From NCBI RefSeq assembly GCF_001750145.1, contig NZ_CP015732.1:992001-1056000 (forward strand): a stretch of DNA of 64,000 nt, read 5' to 3'. This DNA comes from Arthrobacter sp. U41. Its GTDB lineage: Bacteria; Actinomycetota; Actinomycetes; Actinomycetales; Micrococcaceae. The notes under the pieces are model-generated. The model had not been told where the DNA came from. It saw nothing but the letters and a program-made list of their open reading frames with translations, and searched no databases. Shown one piece after another: positions 19,715 to 29,555 of the stretch (the first letter of the stretch is position 1; each line of letters begins with the position of its first letter). The translations under genes and the position numbers were made by a program.

Positions 19715-20845
19715 CTACTGGCGGAGTTTGAGCCCCACCCGGGCGTTTTCGAGCGACTGCTCAATCGCGGAGATCGCATTGCCGCCCTGGTTGTTGTAGT
19801 CCGCCTCGAGCTCGCGCAGCTCCTTGGCCCGGCCGTCCCGGACGCCGCGCTCGGCACCGAGTTCCTTGGCTTTCGCCTGGGCCAGTTCCTTGAGCCGGAC
19901 GAGCGATTTCTCGTGGACGGTGACGGCCAGCTGCTGCTTGTAGGCCTCGAATTCCTCGCCGGCGAGCTCCCGCAGCTTGTTGGCTTCGAGCAGGCACTGG
20001 GCGTACTCCTTGTTCAGCCCGGGGACCGGTTCAAGCTGGTCGCGCTGCTGCCGGACGTCCTCGAGCCGCTGCCGGATGGACATCAGGTTGCTGAATTCCT
20101 CGACGACGTCATCCGCCGCGGCCAGCGTGGCGGGCGCGTCCAGAACCTGGTCGCGGAAGAAGTTGTTGACGCTGCCGCCGAGGCCCTTGCCGGCCTGGAT
20201 GACGCGCAGCAGCGGCAGGGCCTGGTCGGAATTGATCCCGAGCAGGCGCCGGAAGCGCTCCGCGAAGGCCTTGTGCACGTCAAAGATCTGGGCGTCCGGG
20301 AACATCGCATCGAGCGCCGACTTGGTGAAGCGCTTCTCCGCGATGCCCTCAATGGCCATAAGGTCCAGCGGCTTGTTGTCGATCAGGTAGTACCGGCCGA
20401 CGCTGGACTCCGTGCCGTTCTTGGGCAGGTCAAACAGCGCCGACACCGTCACCCGTGTGCCGGCGGCGTTGTCGAAGGTCAGGGCGACGGCGGACCAGGT
20501 GGCGCCGGGGCGCTGGAACGCACTGGCCGAGCCCTCGCCCACGGCCTTGTCCCCCACCTTGCCGCGCATGTACGTGAACGTGGTCCGCTTGTCCTCGACC
20601 GCGCCGCCCGCACGCTGGGCGGCGGCCTCGTTGGAGCGCGGCCTCGCATCGAAGACCCGGAGCATCGCGTCGAACAGGGTGGACTTGCCCACTCCGGAAT
20701 TGCCGGTGAGCAGGGTGCCGTTGCGGTCGACGTGCATCGTGTGGGCGCCGTGGAAGGTGCCCCAGTTGACCACCTGGACGAGGGCGAGGCGCATCTGGCC
20801 GGGGTTGGTGAGCTCGCCCATCGGGAGCATGGTTGCGATGCTCAT
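19715..20845 (-). CDS. Wadjet/MksB-type SMC ATPase JetC, N-terminal part, ends at TAG
   Basis: The 376-residue part starts [12 protein letters not shown] and has the family start block [20 protein letters not shown] followed by Walker [10 protein letters not shown] (residues 48-56). It runs into coiled coil and stops at CAG-TAG at 19715-19717, after which the frame stays open for 781 more codons. JetC is the SMC-like motor of Wadjet and MksBEF complexes, which act on plasmid DNA or the chromosome. The ATG overlaps the jetB stop (ATGA). Either a recent nonsense mutation, a functional split, or a sequencing error explains the break. Confidence 0.85.
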   Translation of the reverse strand: MSIATMLPMGELTNPGQMRLALVQVVNWGTFHGAHTMHVDRNGTLLTGNSGVGKSTLFDAMLRVFDARPRSNEAAAQRAGGAVEDKRTTFTYMRGKVGDKAVGEGSASAFQRPGATWSAVALTFDNAAGTRVTVSALFDLPKNGTESSVGRYYLIDNKPLDLMAIEGIAEKRFTKSALDAMFPDAQIFDVHKAFAERFRRLLGINSDQALPLLRVIQAGKGLGGSVNNFFRDQVLDAPATLAAADDVVEEFSNLMSIRQRLEDVRQQRDQLEPVPGLNKEYAQCLLEANKLRELAGEEFEAYKQQLAVTVHEKSLVRLKELAQAKAKELGAERGVRDGRAKELRELEADYNNQGGNAISAIEQSLENARVGLKLRQ

Positions 20846-21804
20846 TTGATTTCCTCCGGTGCGTTGGTCACGCCCTGGTGGTCGCCTTCCGCGGCGCCAC
20901 CGGACACATGCTCTGCATGCTCGCTCGTTCCTCGCTTAGACGCATGCTGCCGCATGTCCCCGGCGTCACCGCTGCTGTCAGTCACCGAATCGTCGTCGTC
21001 GGTGGTCACGTCACCTTGAGCGTCGTCTTCGGTGTCGTCCTCTGCGGGGTTGCCGCCGTCGAGCTCGATCAGGGGTTCGGTGCCGGAGGGGTCGGTGCTG
21101 GCGGCTACCAGGGCGTCGATTTGGGCGGGGATGTCACCGATGTTGTCGAACGGGAGGGCCAGGGGCAGGGCGTTGGAGATGGTGTAGACCTCGTCCAGGC
21201 CGGTGGTGAGGAGGAGCTGGCGGGCCAGGAGCTTGGTGATGGCGCGGTTGGCGACGTCGGAATCGCGGAGGGCGTCCTGCTGGCCGGCCGGCTGGTAGTG
21301 GGCCACGAGTTCGGCGATTTCCTCGCGGGTGATCGTGGGGTCTGTCTGGGCGGTGACGTGGCGGTCCAGGAGCAGGCGCAGGCGGAGCAGCACGATGGTT
21401 TCCACCCGGCTCAGGGCCCGCTGCTGGCGCAGGATGCTGGAACGGGTGCCACCGCCGATTGCCTCGGGGTCCACCGGGCGCAGTACGGCCACTTTGCGTT
21501 CGTGGTCCAGCTGCAGGGTGAGGAAGAGTTCGGACAGGCGGCTGCGCAGGATCAGCTGGTTGTCCAGCAGTGTGGTCCAGAGCTTTTCGTCCCGGCCGCC
21601 ATCGATGTACGGGCCCTTCAGGAGCTTCACGAGGGCCTGGCGGACCTTCATCGGGAGCACCCCGGTGTCCCCCGGGAAGAGCGCGGCACCGTCGACGAAG
21701 CTGTCGCGCGGGGTGACCGTAAAGGGGTCCGGGTGGACGTGCTGGGCAGGCTCCGGCACCACTGCCGGCTGGCCCTGCGCTGCTTCCTGGGAAAGTTCAG
21801 TCAT
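20842..21804 (-). CDS. Wadjet/MksE-type subunit JetB (DUF4194)
   Basis: The 320-residue protein resembles the KITE-like subunit that bridges JetA and the JetC heads. The recognised core, about residues 50-215, holds [45 protein letters not shown] and [15 protein letters not shown]. The last 90 residues form an acidic then His/Gly-rich tail ([17 protein letters not shown]), longer than I expect for the family. It starts 2 bp after the jetA stop and overlaps jetC by 4 bp. The assignment rests on family features and operon order. Confidence 0.85.
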   Translation of the reverse strand: MTELSQEAAQGQPAVVPEPAQHVHPDPFTVTPRDSFVDGAALFPGDTGVLPMKVRQALVKLLKGPYIDGGRDEKLWTTLLDNQLILRSRLSELFLTLQLDHERKVAVLRPVDPEAIGGGTRSSILRQQRALSRVETIVLLRLRLLLDRHVTAQTDPTITREEIAELVAHYQPAGQQDALRDSDVANRAITKLLARQLLLTTGLDEVYTISNALPLALPFDNIGDIPAQIDALVAASTDPSGTEPLIELDGGNPAEDDTEDDAQGDVTTDDDDSVTDSSGDAGDMRQHASKRGTSEHAEHVSGGAAEGDHQGVTNAPEEIK

Positions 21805-21806
21805 CT

Positions 21807-23255
21807 TCAGTCCTTCTTAAGCGTGACGACCGGCAGGTACGCGGTGCGCGTGGAGCCGTCGATCTGTTCGAAGTCGAGTGTGTCCCAGGCCGCGCGGTCA
21901 AAGCCGGCACCCTGGTGCAGGGCGTGCGAGAGCAGCGCGCGGATCGAGTTGATGTGCTGTTCCCCGGGCGGGAGCTGCCCCCAGGCCTCGGCCAGGGTGG
22001 CAGCGCCGGCGAACGCGGCACGGATCGCCGCGGGGCTGGCTTTGCCGGTCCTCGGCGAGCGCACCCGGTCCGCGTCGCTGAAGGCGATCGGGTCGGCCAG
22101 CTTGGGCGGGGCGGCGAACTCGTCCGGGTCGAACAGCTTCACCATGGCCAGGGATTCGAAGCCGGCGTTGAACAGCACCGGCCCGCGGACCAGTCCGGGG
22201 CGTTCGCGCTCGAACGGCAGGGACCGGATGGCCTGCTCGGCCTCGCGGAGCACCTTGCGGAGCCGGACGGACTGGCGGAAGTCGTCGCTCTGGATGTAGG
22301 TGTTCAGGCTTTCGCTGAGCTTGCCGTAAATCCGCTGGATCTGGCTGTGCTGGGTCCGCAATTCCGCCACGAGGTTCTTCAGCGTCTCACGCTCCTCATG
22401 GCTGAGGTCATCCGCGAACTGCCGGCTCAGCACCTCGCCGATCGCCGAACGGAAGCGCAGCTGCTGCTGCGGGTCCTCCAGGAACGCCGTGAAGGACCGG
22501 AAGGTCCTCCCCTCCGGGCTCTGCCGGAGCCGTTTGTCCGCCTCCAGCACCTGGGCCATCGTGGCGCCCTTGCTCAGGGACTCCTCGATAATCTGGTTGC
22601 GGAGCTCCCCCACCAGCTCTTCGATCCGGTCACGCATCTTCTTGTAGTCAGCGGGCAGGCTCGCGGCGAGGTCCAGGATGTTCCCGGCAGCCTCCACGGC
22701 CTCCTCATCGTCGAGGACGCCGTCAAAGTCACCGGAGCTGATGTCGTCGATCAGCTGGCGCCGTTCGCCGATCTCTTCCTGCAGGGATTCCAGCCGGGCG
22801 CTCTGGTCCGGGTTGGTCTCATTGGCGAGTTTCTCGACGTCGCCCAGCAGCGTGCCGAGCCGTGACCCGTTGAGCGTGGAGCGTTCGCTGGAGAGGCTGT
22901 CCAGGAAGGCGAGGACACGGGCAGCAGGCTCGGTGACCTCGTAGACAATCTGCCCGGACTGGTTCCGCCGGGTCAGGAAGTTCTTGCGCGTCCACTCATC
23001 ACCAAACGACTTCCCGTTGGCGGCGCCGCCCAGCCCGGGTTCCTGGCGGCGGAGCTGCTCGAGGAAGGCGTCGACGTCGGCGTGGAACTGTTCCAGCGGA
23101 AGCTGCGGCCGGATGCGGGTAAAGGATGCCTGCAGCACGGCGATCACCCACGGCGCCGATCGGGTCAGTGCCCAGGCGGGACCTTTGGTGAGGAGTTCGA
23201 GGTCTCTCAGCCGGGCGCTGATGGCGTCGGCGGAGGACAGGGCGGAGCGGGACAC
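21807..23255 (-). CDS. Wadjet/MksF-type subunit JetA (DUF3375)
   Basis: The 482-residue kleisin-like subunit carries DUF3375 features: an N-terminal segment [34 protein letters not shown], long helices with [20 protein letters not shown] and [19 protein letters not shown], and the terminal [18 protein letters not shown]. JetA links the JetC arms in the loop-extruding complex. The GTG at 23255 has AAGGAGA at good spacing; the GTG at 23261 lies too close to that site. This is the first gene of the operon; the 257 bp upstream show no jetD or other gene. Confidence 0.88.
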   Translation of the reverse strand: MSRSALSSADAISARLRDLELLTKGPAWALTRSAPWVIAVLQASFTRIRPQLPLEQFHADVDAFLEQLRRQEPGLGGAANGKSFGDEWTRKNFLTRRNQSGQIVYEVTEPAARVLAFLDSLSSERSTLNGSRLGTLLGDVEKLANETNPDQSARLESLQEEIGERRQLIDDISSGDFDGVLDDEEAVEAAGNILDLAASLPADYKKMRDRIEELVGELRNQIIEESLSKGATMAQVLEADKRLRQSPEGRTFRSFTAFLEDPQQQLRFRSAIGEVLSRQFADDLSHEERETLKNLVAELRTQHSQIQRIYGKLSESLNTYIQSDDFRQSVRLRKVLREAEQAIRSLPFERERPGLVRGPVLFNAGFESLAMVKLFDPDEFAAPPKLADPIAFSDADRVRSPRTGKASPAAIRAAFAGAATLAEAWGQLPPGEQHINSIRALLSHALHQGAGFDRAAWDTLDFEQIDGSTRTAYLPVVTLKKD

Positions 23256-23518
23256 GCACACTCTCCTTCAGCTGCCGCGGGATGGGGATCGGGCAGCGGA
23301 TGCGGAAAAACTGCCAGCTACAAGGTTAACGCAGGCCCCGGCTGCTATTTTCGGCCGCGCAACCTGAAGCTGCCGCAACCGCCCCGTGACCTACGCCCCG
23401 GTAGCATTTCGATCCCGTATCAAGAATCACGGCACGGGCGGTGGACTCTGGCTAGCGCAGTTCCCGCACCCTACGCTCGGGCTACAGATTCAGCGGTAGC
23501 AACGGTGCAGGGGGAACA

Positions 23519-23845
23519 ATGCAGTTCGACTTAAGCGCAGTGGAAACGGCAACGCTGGTGTTCGTGGGAACGCTGGTTTTCGCCTTGGTAATCACGCTCT
23601 TTATGATGACGGCGTCGTTCGCGGCCCTGGTGCTGGTCGGCGTCGGGCGGCTTGCCTGGATCATCGTCGCGAATATCCTGCTGGGGCTCGTCCACGGCAT
23701 CAACCACGCCTGGGACCGGCTGGTGCACCATGCTTCCACAGTCGAGCTTCCGGGTGACTTCGTCGGAGATATGGCAGCCGAAATTATGGGCCAATCGGCC
23801 CCTAGTACCGGCACCTACCCGCGGGTAGTATTGCGGGACAGCTGA
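23519..23845 (+). CDS. Small membrane protein, unknown function
   Basis: The 108-residue protein has a good ribosome site (AGGGGGAAC) before the ATG. Residues 12-60 form one or two membrane helices (ATLVFVGTLVFALVITLFMMTA and LVGVGRLAWIIVANILLG), followed by a short polar tail. The membrane part resembles the first 50 residues of the protein encoded at 27812, suggesting a small local family. I do not recognise its function. Confidence 0.75.
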   Translation: MQFDLSAVETATLVFVGTLVFALVITLFMMTASFAALVLVGVGRLAWIIVANILLGLVHGINHAWDRLVHHASTVELPGDFVGDMAAEIMGQSAPSTGTYPRVVLRDS

Positions 23846-23909
23846 AGGGTCCTCCACCCACGGCGGATCCAGGGCTCGAACCGGTAACCCCGGTTAGAGG
23901 AGATGCCCG

Positions 23910-25922
23910 ATGAGCTCCGCCGTTGAGAATCCAGCCACCGACAATCCGGCCGACAGCCCCGCCGCGGATGTCCCGGTCCCGCCTGAGGCCATCGGGCCCG
24001 ACGCCACCGCCGCCGACGCGCGGGCCATCACCGAGGCCGCCCGCGAGACCAGCTGGGACCGGCCCAGCTTCGCGAAGGGACTGTACCTCGGCAGCTTTGA
24101 CCTCAGCCTGGTCCACCCCTGGCCGGAAGCCCCGGCGGACGACGTCGAACGCGGTGAAGCGTTTATGGCCCGCCTGACCGACTACTGCCGCACGATGTCC
24201 GGGCGCACCATCGAGCGCGATGCGCTGATCCCCGACGAGTACCTCAAGGGCCTCGCTGATCTGGGGGTCTTTGGCATGAAAATCCCCCGCGACTACGGCG
24301 GGCTTGGCCTCTCGCTCGTATACTACGGACGGGCGCTGGCGCTGCTGGGTTCCGTCCACCCCAGCCTCGGCGCCCTGCTCTCCGCGCACCAGTCCATCGG
24401 CGTCCCCGAGCCGGTCAAGGTCTTCGGCACCCCGGCGCAGAAGCAGGAATATTTGCCGCGCTGCGCCGCCGGCGCCATCACCGCGTTCCTGCTGACCGAG
24501 CCCGACGTCGGCAGTGACCCTGCCCGGATGGGCAGCACCGCGGTCCCCTCGGACGACGGCGGGTCATACCTCCTGGACGGCGTGAAGCTCTGGACCACGA
24601 ACGGCGTGATCGCCGAACTCGTGGTGGTCATGGCGGTGGTCCCCTCCCGCACCGACGATGACGGGACGGTCCACAAGGGCGGAATCAGCGCCTTCGTCGT
24701 CGAGATGGACTCCCCCGGCATCACCGTGGAGAACCGCAACGCCTTTATGGGCCTGCGCGGCATTGAGAACGGCGTCACGCGCTTCCACCAGGTCAGGGTG
24801 CCCGCGGCCAACCGGCTGGGACGCGAAGGACAGGGCCTGAAGATCGCCCTCACCACACTCAATACCGGCCGGCTCTCCATACCCGCACTCTGCGTCGCCT
24901 CCGGGCGCTGGAGCCTGAAGATCGCCCGGGAGTGGTCCAATGCCCGGACCCAGTGGGGACAGCCGGTGGGCAAGCATGAAGCCGTGGGCAAGAAGATCGC
25001 CTTCATCGCGGCGAGCGCCTTCGCCCTCGACGCCGTCTTCGAGCTGTCCGCCGAAATGGCCGACGCCGGGCAGAAGGACGTCCGGATCGAGGCGGCCCTG
25101 GCCAAGCTGTGGTCGACGGAGATCAGCTGCCGGATCGCCGACGAGCTGGTGCAGATCCGGGGCGGCCGCGGCTTCGAAACAGCGGACTCGCTCGAGGCGC
25201 GCGGCGAGCGCGCAGTGCCGGCCGAGCAGCAGCTCCGCGACCTGCGGATCAACCGGATATTCGAGGGGTCCTCGGAGATCATGAAACTGCTGATCGCCCG
25301 CGAGGCAGTGGACGCCCACCTCGCGGCAGCCGGGGAGCTCGCCTCCGAGGACGCCAGCCTCTCCGACAAGGCCAGGGCCGCCGTCGGCGCGTCCGGTTTC
25401 TACGCGAAGTGGCTGCCCAAGCTCGTCGCCGGCGCGGGCATGGACCCGCGTTCCTACAGCGACTTCGGCCGGCTGGCGAAGCAGCTGCGCTTCGTCGAGC
25501 GGTCCTCGCGGAGGCTGGCCCGCCAGACCTTCTACGGGATGGGGCGGTGGCAGGCAAAGCTTGAGCACAAACAGGCCTTCCTGGGCCGGATTGTGGACAT
25601 CGGAGCCGAACTGTTCGCGATGGCCGCCGCCTGCTCCCGGGCGGAAATGCTGCTGCGGACCTCCCCGGAAAGGGGCGCCTCCGCCTATGAACTCGCCGAG
25701 GCATTCTGCGAGCAGGCCCGGGTGCGGGTGGATGAGTACTTCGACCAGCTGTGGAGGAACACTGACGACGGCGACCGCGTGCTCTCCCGCAAGGTCCTGG
25801 CCGGCGACTACGAGTGGCTGGAGGCCGGCGTACTTGACCAGTCGGAAGGCACCGGGCCCTGGATCGCCGATGCCAGCCCCCGCGCGTCGGTGAAGGCGAA
25901 CCTGCACCGGAAGTACCGCTGA
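23910..25922 (+). CDS. Acyl-CoA dehydrogenase, large type with C-terminal extension
   Basis: The 670-residue FAD enzyme oxidises acyl-CoA to enoyl-CoA in beta-oxidation. The N-terminal and middle domains include MKIPRDYGGLGLS and LLTEPDVGSDPARM; the C-terminal helical domain includes ALTTLNTGRLSIPALC and QIRGGRGFETADS...NRIFEGSSEI (residues 415-455). The last 200 residues form a second helical region, as in VLCAD/ACAD9-like enzymes, which are longer than the usual 380 residues and often membrane-associated. The ATG is preceded by AGAGGAG. Substrate chain length is not evident. Confidence 0.93.
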   Translation: MSSAVENPATDNPADSPAADVPVPPEAIGPDATAADARAITEAARETSWDRPSFAKGLYLGSFDLSLVHPWPEAPADDVERGEAFMARLTDYCRTMSGRTIERDALIPDEYLKGLADLGVFGMKIPRDYGGLGLSLVYYGRALALLGSVHPSLGALLSAHQSIGVPEPVKVFGTPAQKQEYLPRCAAGAITAFLLTEPDVGSDPARMGSTAVPSDDGGSYLLDGVKLWTTNGVIAELVVVMAVVPSRTDDDGTVHKGGISAFVVEMDSPGITVENRNAFMGLRGIENGVTRFHQVRVPAANRLGREGQGLKIALTTLNTGRLSIPALCVASGRWSLKIAREWSNARTQWGQPVGKHEAVGKKIAFIAASAFALDAVFELSAEMADAGQKDVRIEAALAKLWSTEISCRIADELVQIRGGRGFETADSLEARGERAVPAEQQLRDLRINRIFEGSSEIMKLLIAREAVDAHLAAAGELASEDASLSDKARAAVGASGFYAKWLPKLVAGAGMDPRSYSDFGRLAKQLRFVERSSRRLARQTFYGMGRWQAKLEHKQAFLGRIVDIGAELFAMAAACSRAEMLLRTSPERGASAYELAEAFCEQARVRVDEYFDQLWRNTDDGDRVLSRKVLAGDYEWLEAGVLDQSEGTGPWIADASPRASVKANLHRKYR

Positions 25923-26186
25923 CGATCGCCCGCGCGCAGGTCACGAGAGAAGCCCACGAGGTGGAGCACTTCCACCACCTTGCGGAGCCTTAGATGCTCA
26001 TCATTGAGTCCAGGGGGAACCCTGCAGCCACCCGGGACCCCGATAACGAGTGGAGAATAGTAAGCATCCTTGCTGCCTTGGACTGCGCGTGGTTAGGTGG
26101 ACTGGAGACGTGCACCCCGGTCTCCGCCTTGCCGTGCCCGGCCCAAACCATGGGTCCGGGTCAATCAGTGAAAGTGAGCAGTCCTC

Positions 26187-27056
26187 ATGAGCAACCCAGC
26201 AGGCCCCGAAGATCGAACTCCCCGACGCGCCCGTGACGAGGAAGGGGCCGCCGGCCAGGACGCCCGGATCCACGACGCCCGGCAGGATGCTGCCCGCACC
26301 GGCGACACCCGCGCCAACGACACGCGCGCCATCCCGACCGGCGCCGCCTCGGACGCACCCACGCGGGCCCAGGACGCGGTCTACGCTGAACCGGCCCGTC
26401 CCGAACCGACCCGCAGCCAGCCTGTAACGGCCGTGCGGCACGATGAGCCTGTCACGGACACGTTCGTCGAGGAGGTCCCCACCCGGCAAACGGTGGTGGC
26501 GCGGGAAAGGGAGCAGTTCGGCGGCATCAAGATCGGTTCAGCCTTCTTCGGCTGGCTTGCCGCCACCGGAATGGCCGTGCTGCTGACCGCGCTGGTCGCC
26601 GCCGCCGGCACCGCCGTCGGACTCGCCACCAACACCGATGTCAACGCAACGGTCACGTCCGGCAATGAGTCCGTGGGAATCGTCGGCATCATCGTGCTGC
26701 TGGTCATCCTGTTCGTGGCCTACTACTGCGGCGGCTACGTTGCCGGCCGGATGGCCCGCTTCAACGGCGCCAAGCAGGGCTTTATGGTGTGGGTCTGGGC
26801 CGTTATCGCCGCGGTCGTCGTCGCCATCCTCGGCGTTGTGGCCGGCCAGCAGTACAACATCCTGGCCCGCCTCAACAGCTTCCCACGCATCCCGGTCAAC
26901 GAGGGCGAACTGACCACCACGAGCATCATTGCCGCAGTTGTCGTGGCCGCGGTCGCCCTGGTTGCCGCCGTCCTCGGCGGAACCGCCGGCATGCACTTCC
27001 ACCGCAAGGTGGACCGCGCCGGTTTCACCCCGGCGGAAACCGTCGAGGAACGCTAG
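26187..27056 (+). CDS. Membrane protein with disordered N-terminus
   Basis: The 289-residue protein has a first 110 residues that are polar and rich in Ala, Arg, Asp and Thr and look disordered. Four hydrophobic segments follow: AATGMAVLLTALVAAAGTAVG, IVGIIVLLVILFVAYYCGGYV, MVWVWAVIAAVVVAILGVVA and IIAAVVVAAVALVAAVLGGTA. The GGYVAGRMARFNGAKQG and GGTAGMHFHRKVDR stretches resemble YrzE/TIGR04086-like membrane proteins of unknown role. It stands alone, with 264 bp of gene-free DNA upstream. Confidence 0.8.
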   Translation: MSNPAGPEDRTPRRARDEEGAAGQDARIHDARQDAARTGDTRANDTRAIPTGAASDAPTRAQDAVYAEPARPEPTRSQPVTAVRHDEPVTDTFVEEVPTRQTVVAREREQFGGIKIGSAFFGWLAATGMAVLLTALVAAAGTAVGLATNTDVNATVTSGNESVGIVGIIVLLVILFVAYYCGGYVAGRMARFNGAKQGFMVWVWAVIAAVVVAILGVVAGQQYNILARLNSFPRIPVNEGELTTTSIIAAVVVAAVALVAAVLGGTAGMHFHRKVDRAGFTPAETVEER

Positions 27057-27133
27057 GCAGGCACCCGTCTGGACCTGCCGGTCGTCGGGGCCCTGCCGCC
27101 CGACGTCCGGCAGGTTTTTAAGCCTCAGCGGCT

Positions 27134-27586
27134 TTAGCCGAAGTTGACGGCGTCTGCGGCGACGTCAACGTAGTACCAGCGGCGGTCGACACGCACGAAA
27201 CGGCTCGTTTCGTGGTGGACTCCGCGTTCGCCGTCGTGCCGGAAATGGGCCTTGAACTCCACGGTCCCCTCGGTGTCCAGCGGGCCGCCCCTCATCGTGG
27301 AGACGATGTCCAGCCGCCGCCACTGGATCTCCGGATCCAGCTCCAGTGCGGCCGGCCGGGTCTCCGGAAGCCAGGTCCGCAGGAGGTAGCCGGCGTCCAG
27401 CACGACGAAGGCGCTGTACCGGGAGCGCATCAGTTGTTCCGCCGTAGGAGCCTCCGCGTCGCCGCCATGGAACCGGCCGCAGCAGTCGCCGTACAGCTCC
27501 CCTGACAGGCAGGGGCAGTTGCCCCGGAAAGGGGACGGGACCGGCTGGGCATCGGCTCCGGGAGCGGCGGCGGCTGGGGGCGTCAC
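27134..27586 (-). CDS. YchJ-family protein with SEC-C motif
   Basis: The 150-residue protein of the UPF0225/YchJ family has a zinc-binding SEC-C motif near the N-terminus (CPCLSGELYGDCCGRFH) followed by the NTF2-like domain with LMRSRYSAFVVLDAGYLLRTW and HETSRFVRVDRRWYYVD. Its function is unknown; YchJ proteins are cytosolic. I start at GTG 27586, which has GGAAAGGA upstream and removes 30 unconserved residues of a longer open frame. It is convergent with the membrane protein gene at 26187. Confidence 0.88.
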   Translation of the reverse strand: MTPPAAAAPGADAQPVPSPFRGNCPCLSGELYGDCCGRFHGGDAEAPTAEQLMRSRYSAFVVLDAGYLLRTWLPETRPAALELDPEIQWRRLDIVSTMRGGPLDTEGTVEFKAHFRHDGERGVHHETSRFVRVDRRWYYVDVAADAVNFG

Positions 27587-27811
27587 AATAGTCCTTTCCG
27601 GGGGCCGGACCACGCCGGCGGGGCTTCTTCCGACTATAGACGCACGCTTCCGCAGTAAGAACGCGGCGGAACCCATAACAGCTTTGACACGTCTCCGCGA
27701 AGACGCCGGATGCCTGCGTGTCCGAGGGAAAATGTCCGTATTGTTAAGGGGGTGCTGTTACCGCCGTCCTGGGCGGGACGCGTCGCCGCAAGGCCAGCTA
27801 GGAGAGGTGAA

Positions 27812-28507
27812 ATGGGAGATCCGACAACCATCGCTCTCAACCTGACCTTCTTCGGGACCCTGGGAGTGGCGCTTGTCATGTTCTTCGGTCTCTTCCTCGT
27901 CTTTGTGGCCACGCTGGTGATTGCCGGCCTCGGCCGGCTGGCCGCTGTGACCATCATGGCAGTGGGGCGCGGGCTGTTCAGGACCGCCGGCAGAACTGAT
28001 CGAACCGCCGCAACTGCCCGGGACCGCCCGGTCCGGACGATCGGGGCCACCCCGCAGATTCAGCCCCATAAGACGGCAAAAACCGCGAAGGCTCCGAAGC
28101 CGGCCAAATCCGTCCGGCCCGCCAAACCGGCCAAGAAGGAACCGGCTTTGGCACCGGACTGGGCTGCCGCCGTCGCGAAGGCCGACGCCCGCGCCGCCGC
28201 CCGGGCCAAGGCCGCGGCCGCCCCGGCCGTCAAGGTCTCGGTCCGCGATCTGCCCAGCCCCACGGCTCCGGCACAGGACCTAGCGGCCGTGGCACCGCTC
28301 GTGGAGTCAGCCACGGACCGGAATGGCCAGCTCGGCAGCGTCCCGCCGGCCTTCAAGAAAGCCCCGATGCCCGCCGCCAAGTCCCTGCTGGACACGGGCT
28401 CGCTGGTCTCCCTTCCCGGCCGGCTGCCGCTGCCCAGGAAGCCCCTGGGCAGGAACCTGAACGAACAACAACCCGAGCCTCAGGCCCAAGAGCGCAAAGC
28501 AGGCTGA
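27812..28507 (+). CDS. Membrane-anchored protein with Lys/Ala/Pro-rich tail
   Basis: The 231-residue protein starts MGDPTTIALNLTFFGTLG with one or two membrane helices (residues 10-55), then has a long low-complexity tail rich in Lys, Ala and Pro (KTAKTAKAPKPAKSVRPAKP), likely disordered and positively charged. The helical region resembles that of the small protein at 23519. The ATG has GGAGAGG upstream; the open frame extends further 5' but without a ribosome site. No known domain is recognised; a role at the inner membrane face binding acidic partners is only a guess. Confidence 0.75.
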   Translation: MGDPTTIALNLTFFGTLGVALVMFFGLFLVFVATLVIAGLGRLAAVTIMAVGRGLFRTAGRTDRTAATARDRPVRTIGATPQIQPHKTAKTAKAPKPAKSVRPAKPAKKEPALAPDWAAAVAKADARAAARAKAAAAPAVKVSVRDLPSPTAPAQDLAAVAPLVESATDRNGQLGSVPPAFKKAPMPAAKSLLDTGSLVSLPGRLPLPRKPLGRNLNEQQPEPQAQERKAG

Positions 28508-28547
28508 GGCCTTACCCCCGGCAGGCAAGTCGGCTACGGTGAAACCC

Positions 28548-29552
28548 ATGGAATTCAGATACCTCGGGAACAGCGGCTTCAAGATTTCGGAAATCACCTT
28601 CGGCAACTGGCTCACCCACGGCTCCCAGGTGGAAAACGAGGTCGCCACCCAGTGCGTCCGGGCCGCCCTCGACGCCGGTATCAGCACCTTCGACACAGCA
28701 GACGTCTACGCGAACACGGCCGCGGAGACCGTGCTGGGCAAGGCCCTCAAGGATGAGCGGCGTGAATCGCTGGAAATCTTCACCAAGGTCTTCGGCCCCA
28801 CCGGCCCCAAAGGACACAACGATCTTGGCCTCTCCCGCAAACACATCATGGAGGCCGTCAACGGTTCCCTGACCCGGCTGCAGACGGACTACGTGGACCT
28901 CTACCAGGCCCACCGCTACGACTACGAAACCCCGCTGGAAGAGACCATGCAGGCTTTCGCGGACATCGTGCGGCAGGGCAAGGCGCTCTACATTGGCGTC
29001 AGCGAGTGGACGGCCAACCAGATCCGCGACGGCCACGCCCTCGCCCAGGATCTCGGCTTCCAGCTGATCTCCAACCAGCCGCAGTACTCCATGCTGTGGC
29101 GGGTCATCGAGGCCGAGGTGATTCCTACGTCCGAGGAGCTGGGCCTTTCCCAGATCGTCTGGTCGCCGATGGCGCAGGGCGTGCTGAGCGGCAAATACCA
29201 CCCCGGCAAGCCGGCCCCGGAAGGCAGCCGCGCCACGGATTCCAAGGGCGGCTCGAAAATGATCGAGCGCTGGATGTCCAACGAGGTCCTCACCGGAGTG
29301 CAGCAGCTCAAGCCGATTGCCGAGGAGGCCGGCCTGACCATGGCGCAGCTCAGCATCGCCTGGGTCCTGCAGAACAAGAATGTTGCTTCGGCCATCATGG
29401 GCGCATCCCGGCCGGAGCAGATCGAGAAGAATGTGGCGGCCGCGGGCGTGAAGCTCGACGCCGGAATCATGGAGAAAATCGACGCCGCGATCGGCTCGCT
29501 GGCCGAACGCGAACCGGCGCAGACCAAGTCGCCCGCCTCCCGGGAGGCCTAG
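28548..29552 (+). CDS. Aldo/keto reductase (KCNAB-like)
   Basis: The 334-residue NADPH-dependent reductase of the Kv-beta-like AKR branch has an active-site Asp/Tyr in FDTADVYANTAAE, Lys in EIFTKVFGP and His in LYQAHRYDY. The cofactor-binding end has GASRPEQIEKNV. The physiological carbonyl substrate is unknown. An in-frame GTG lies 9 bp upstream, but the ATG gives the family start MEFRYLGNSGFKIS. It is followed 3 bp later by an NAD(P)-binding gene, so the two probably form an operon. Confidence 0.9.
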   Translation: MEFRYLGNSGFKISEITFGNWLTHGSQVENEVATQCVRAALDAGISTFDTADVYANTAAETVLGKALKDERRESLEIFTKVFGPTGPKGHNDLGLSRKHIMEAVNGSLTRLQTDYVDLYQAHRYDYETPLEETMQAFADIVRQGKALYIGVSEWTANQIRDGHALAQDLGFQLISNQPQYSMLWRVIEAEVIPTSEELGLSQIVWSPMAQGVLSGKYHPGKPAPEGSRATDSKGGSKMIERWMSNEVLTGVQQLKPIAEEAGLTMAQLSIAWVLQNKNVASAIMGASRPEQIEKNVAAAGVKLDAGIMEKIDAAIGSLAEREPAQTKSPASREA

Positions 29553-29555
29553 GCG

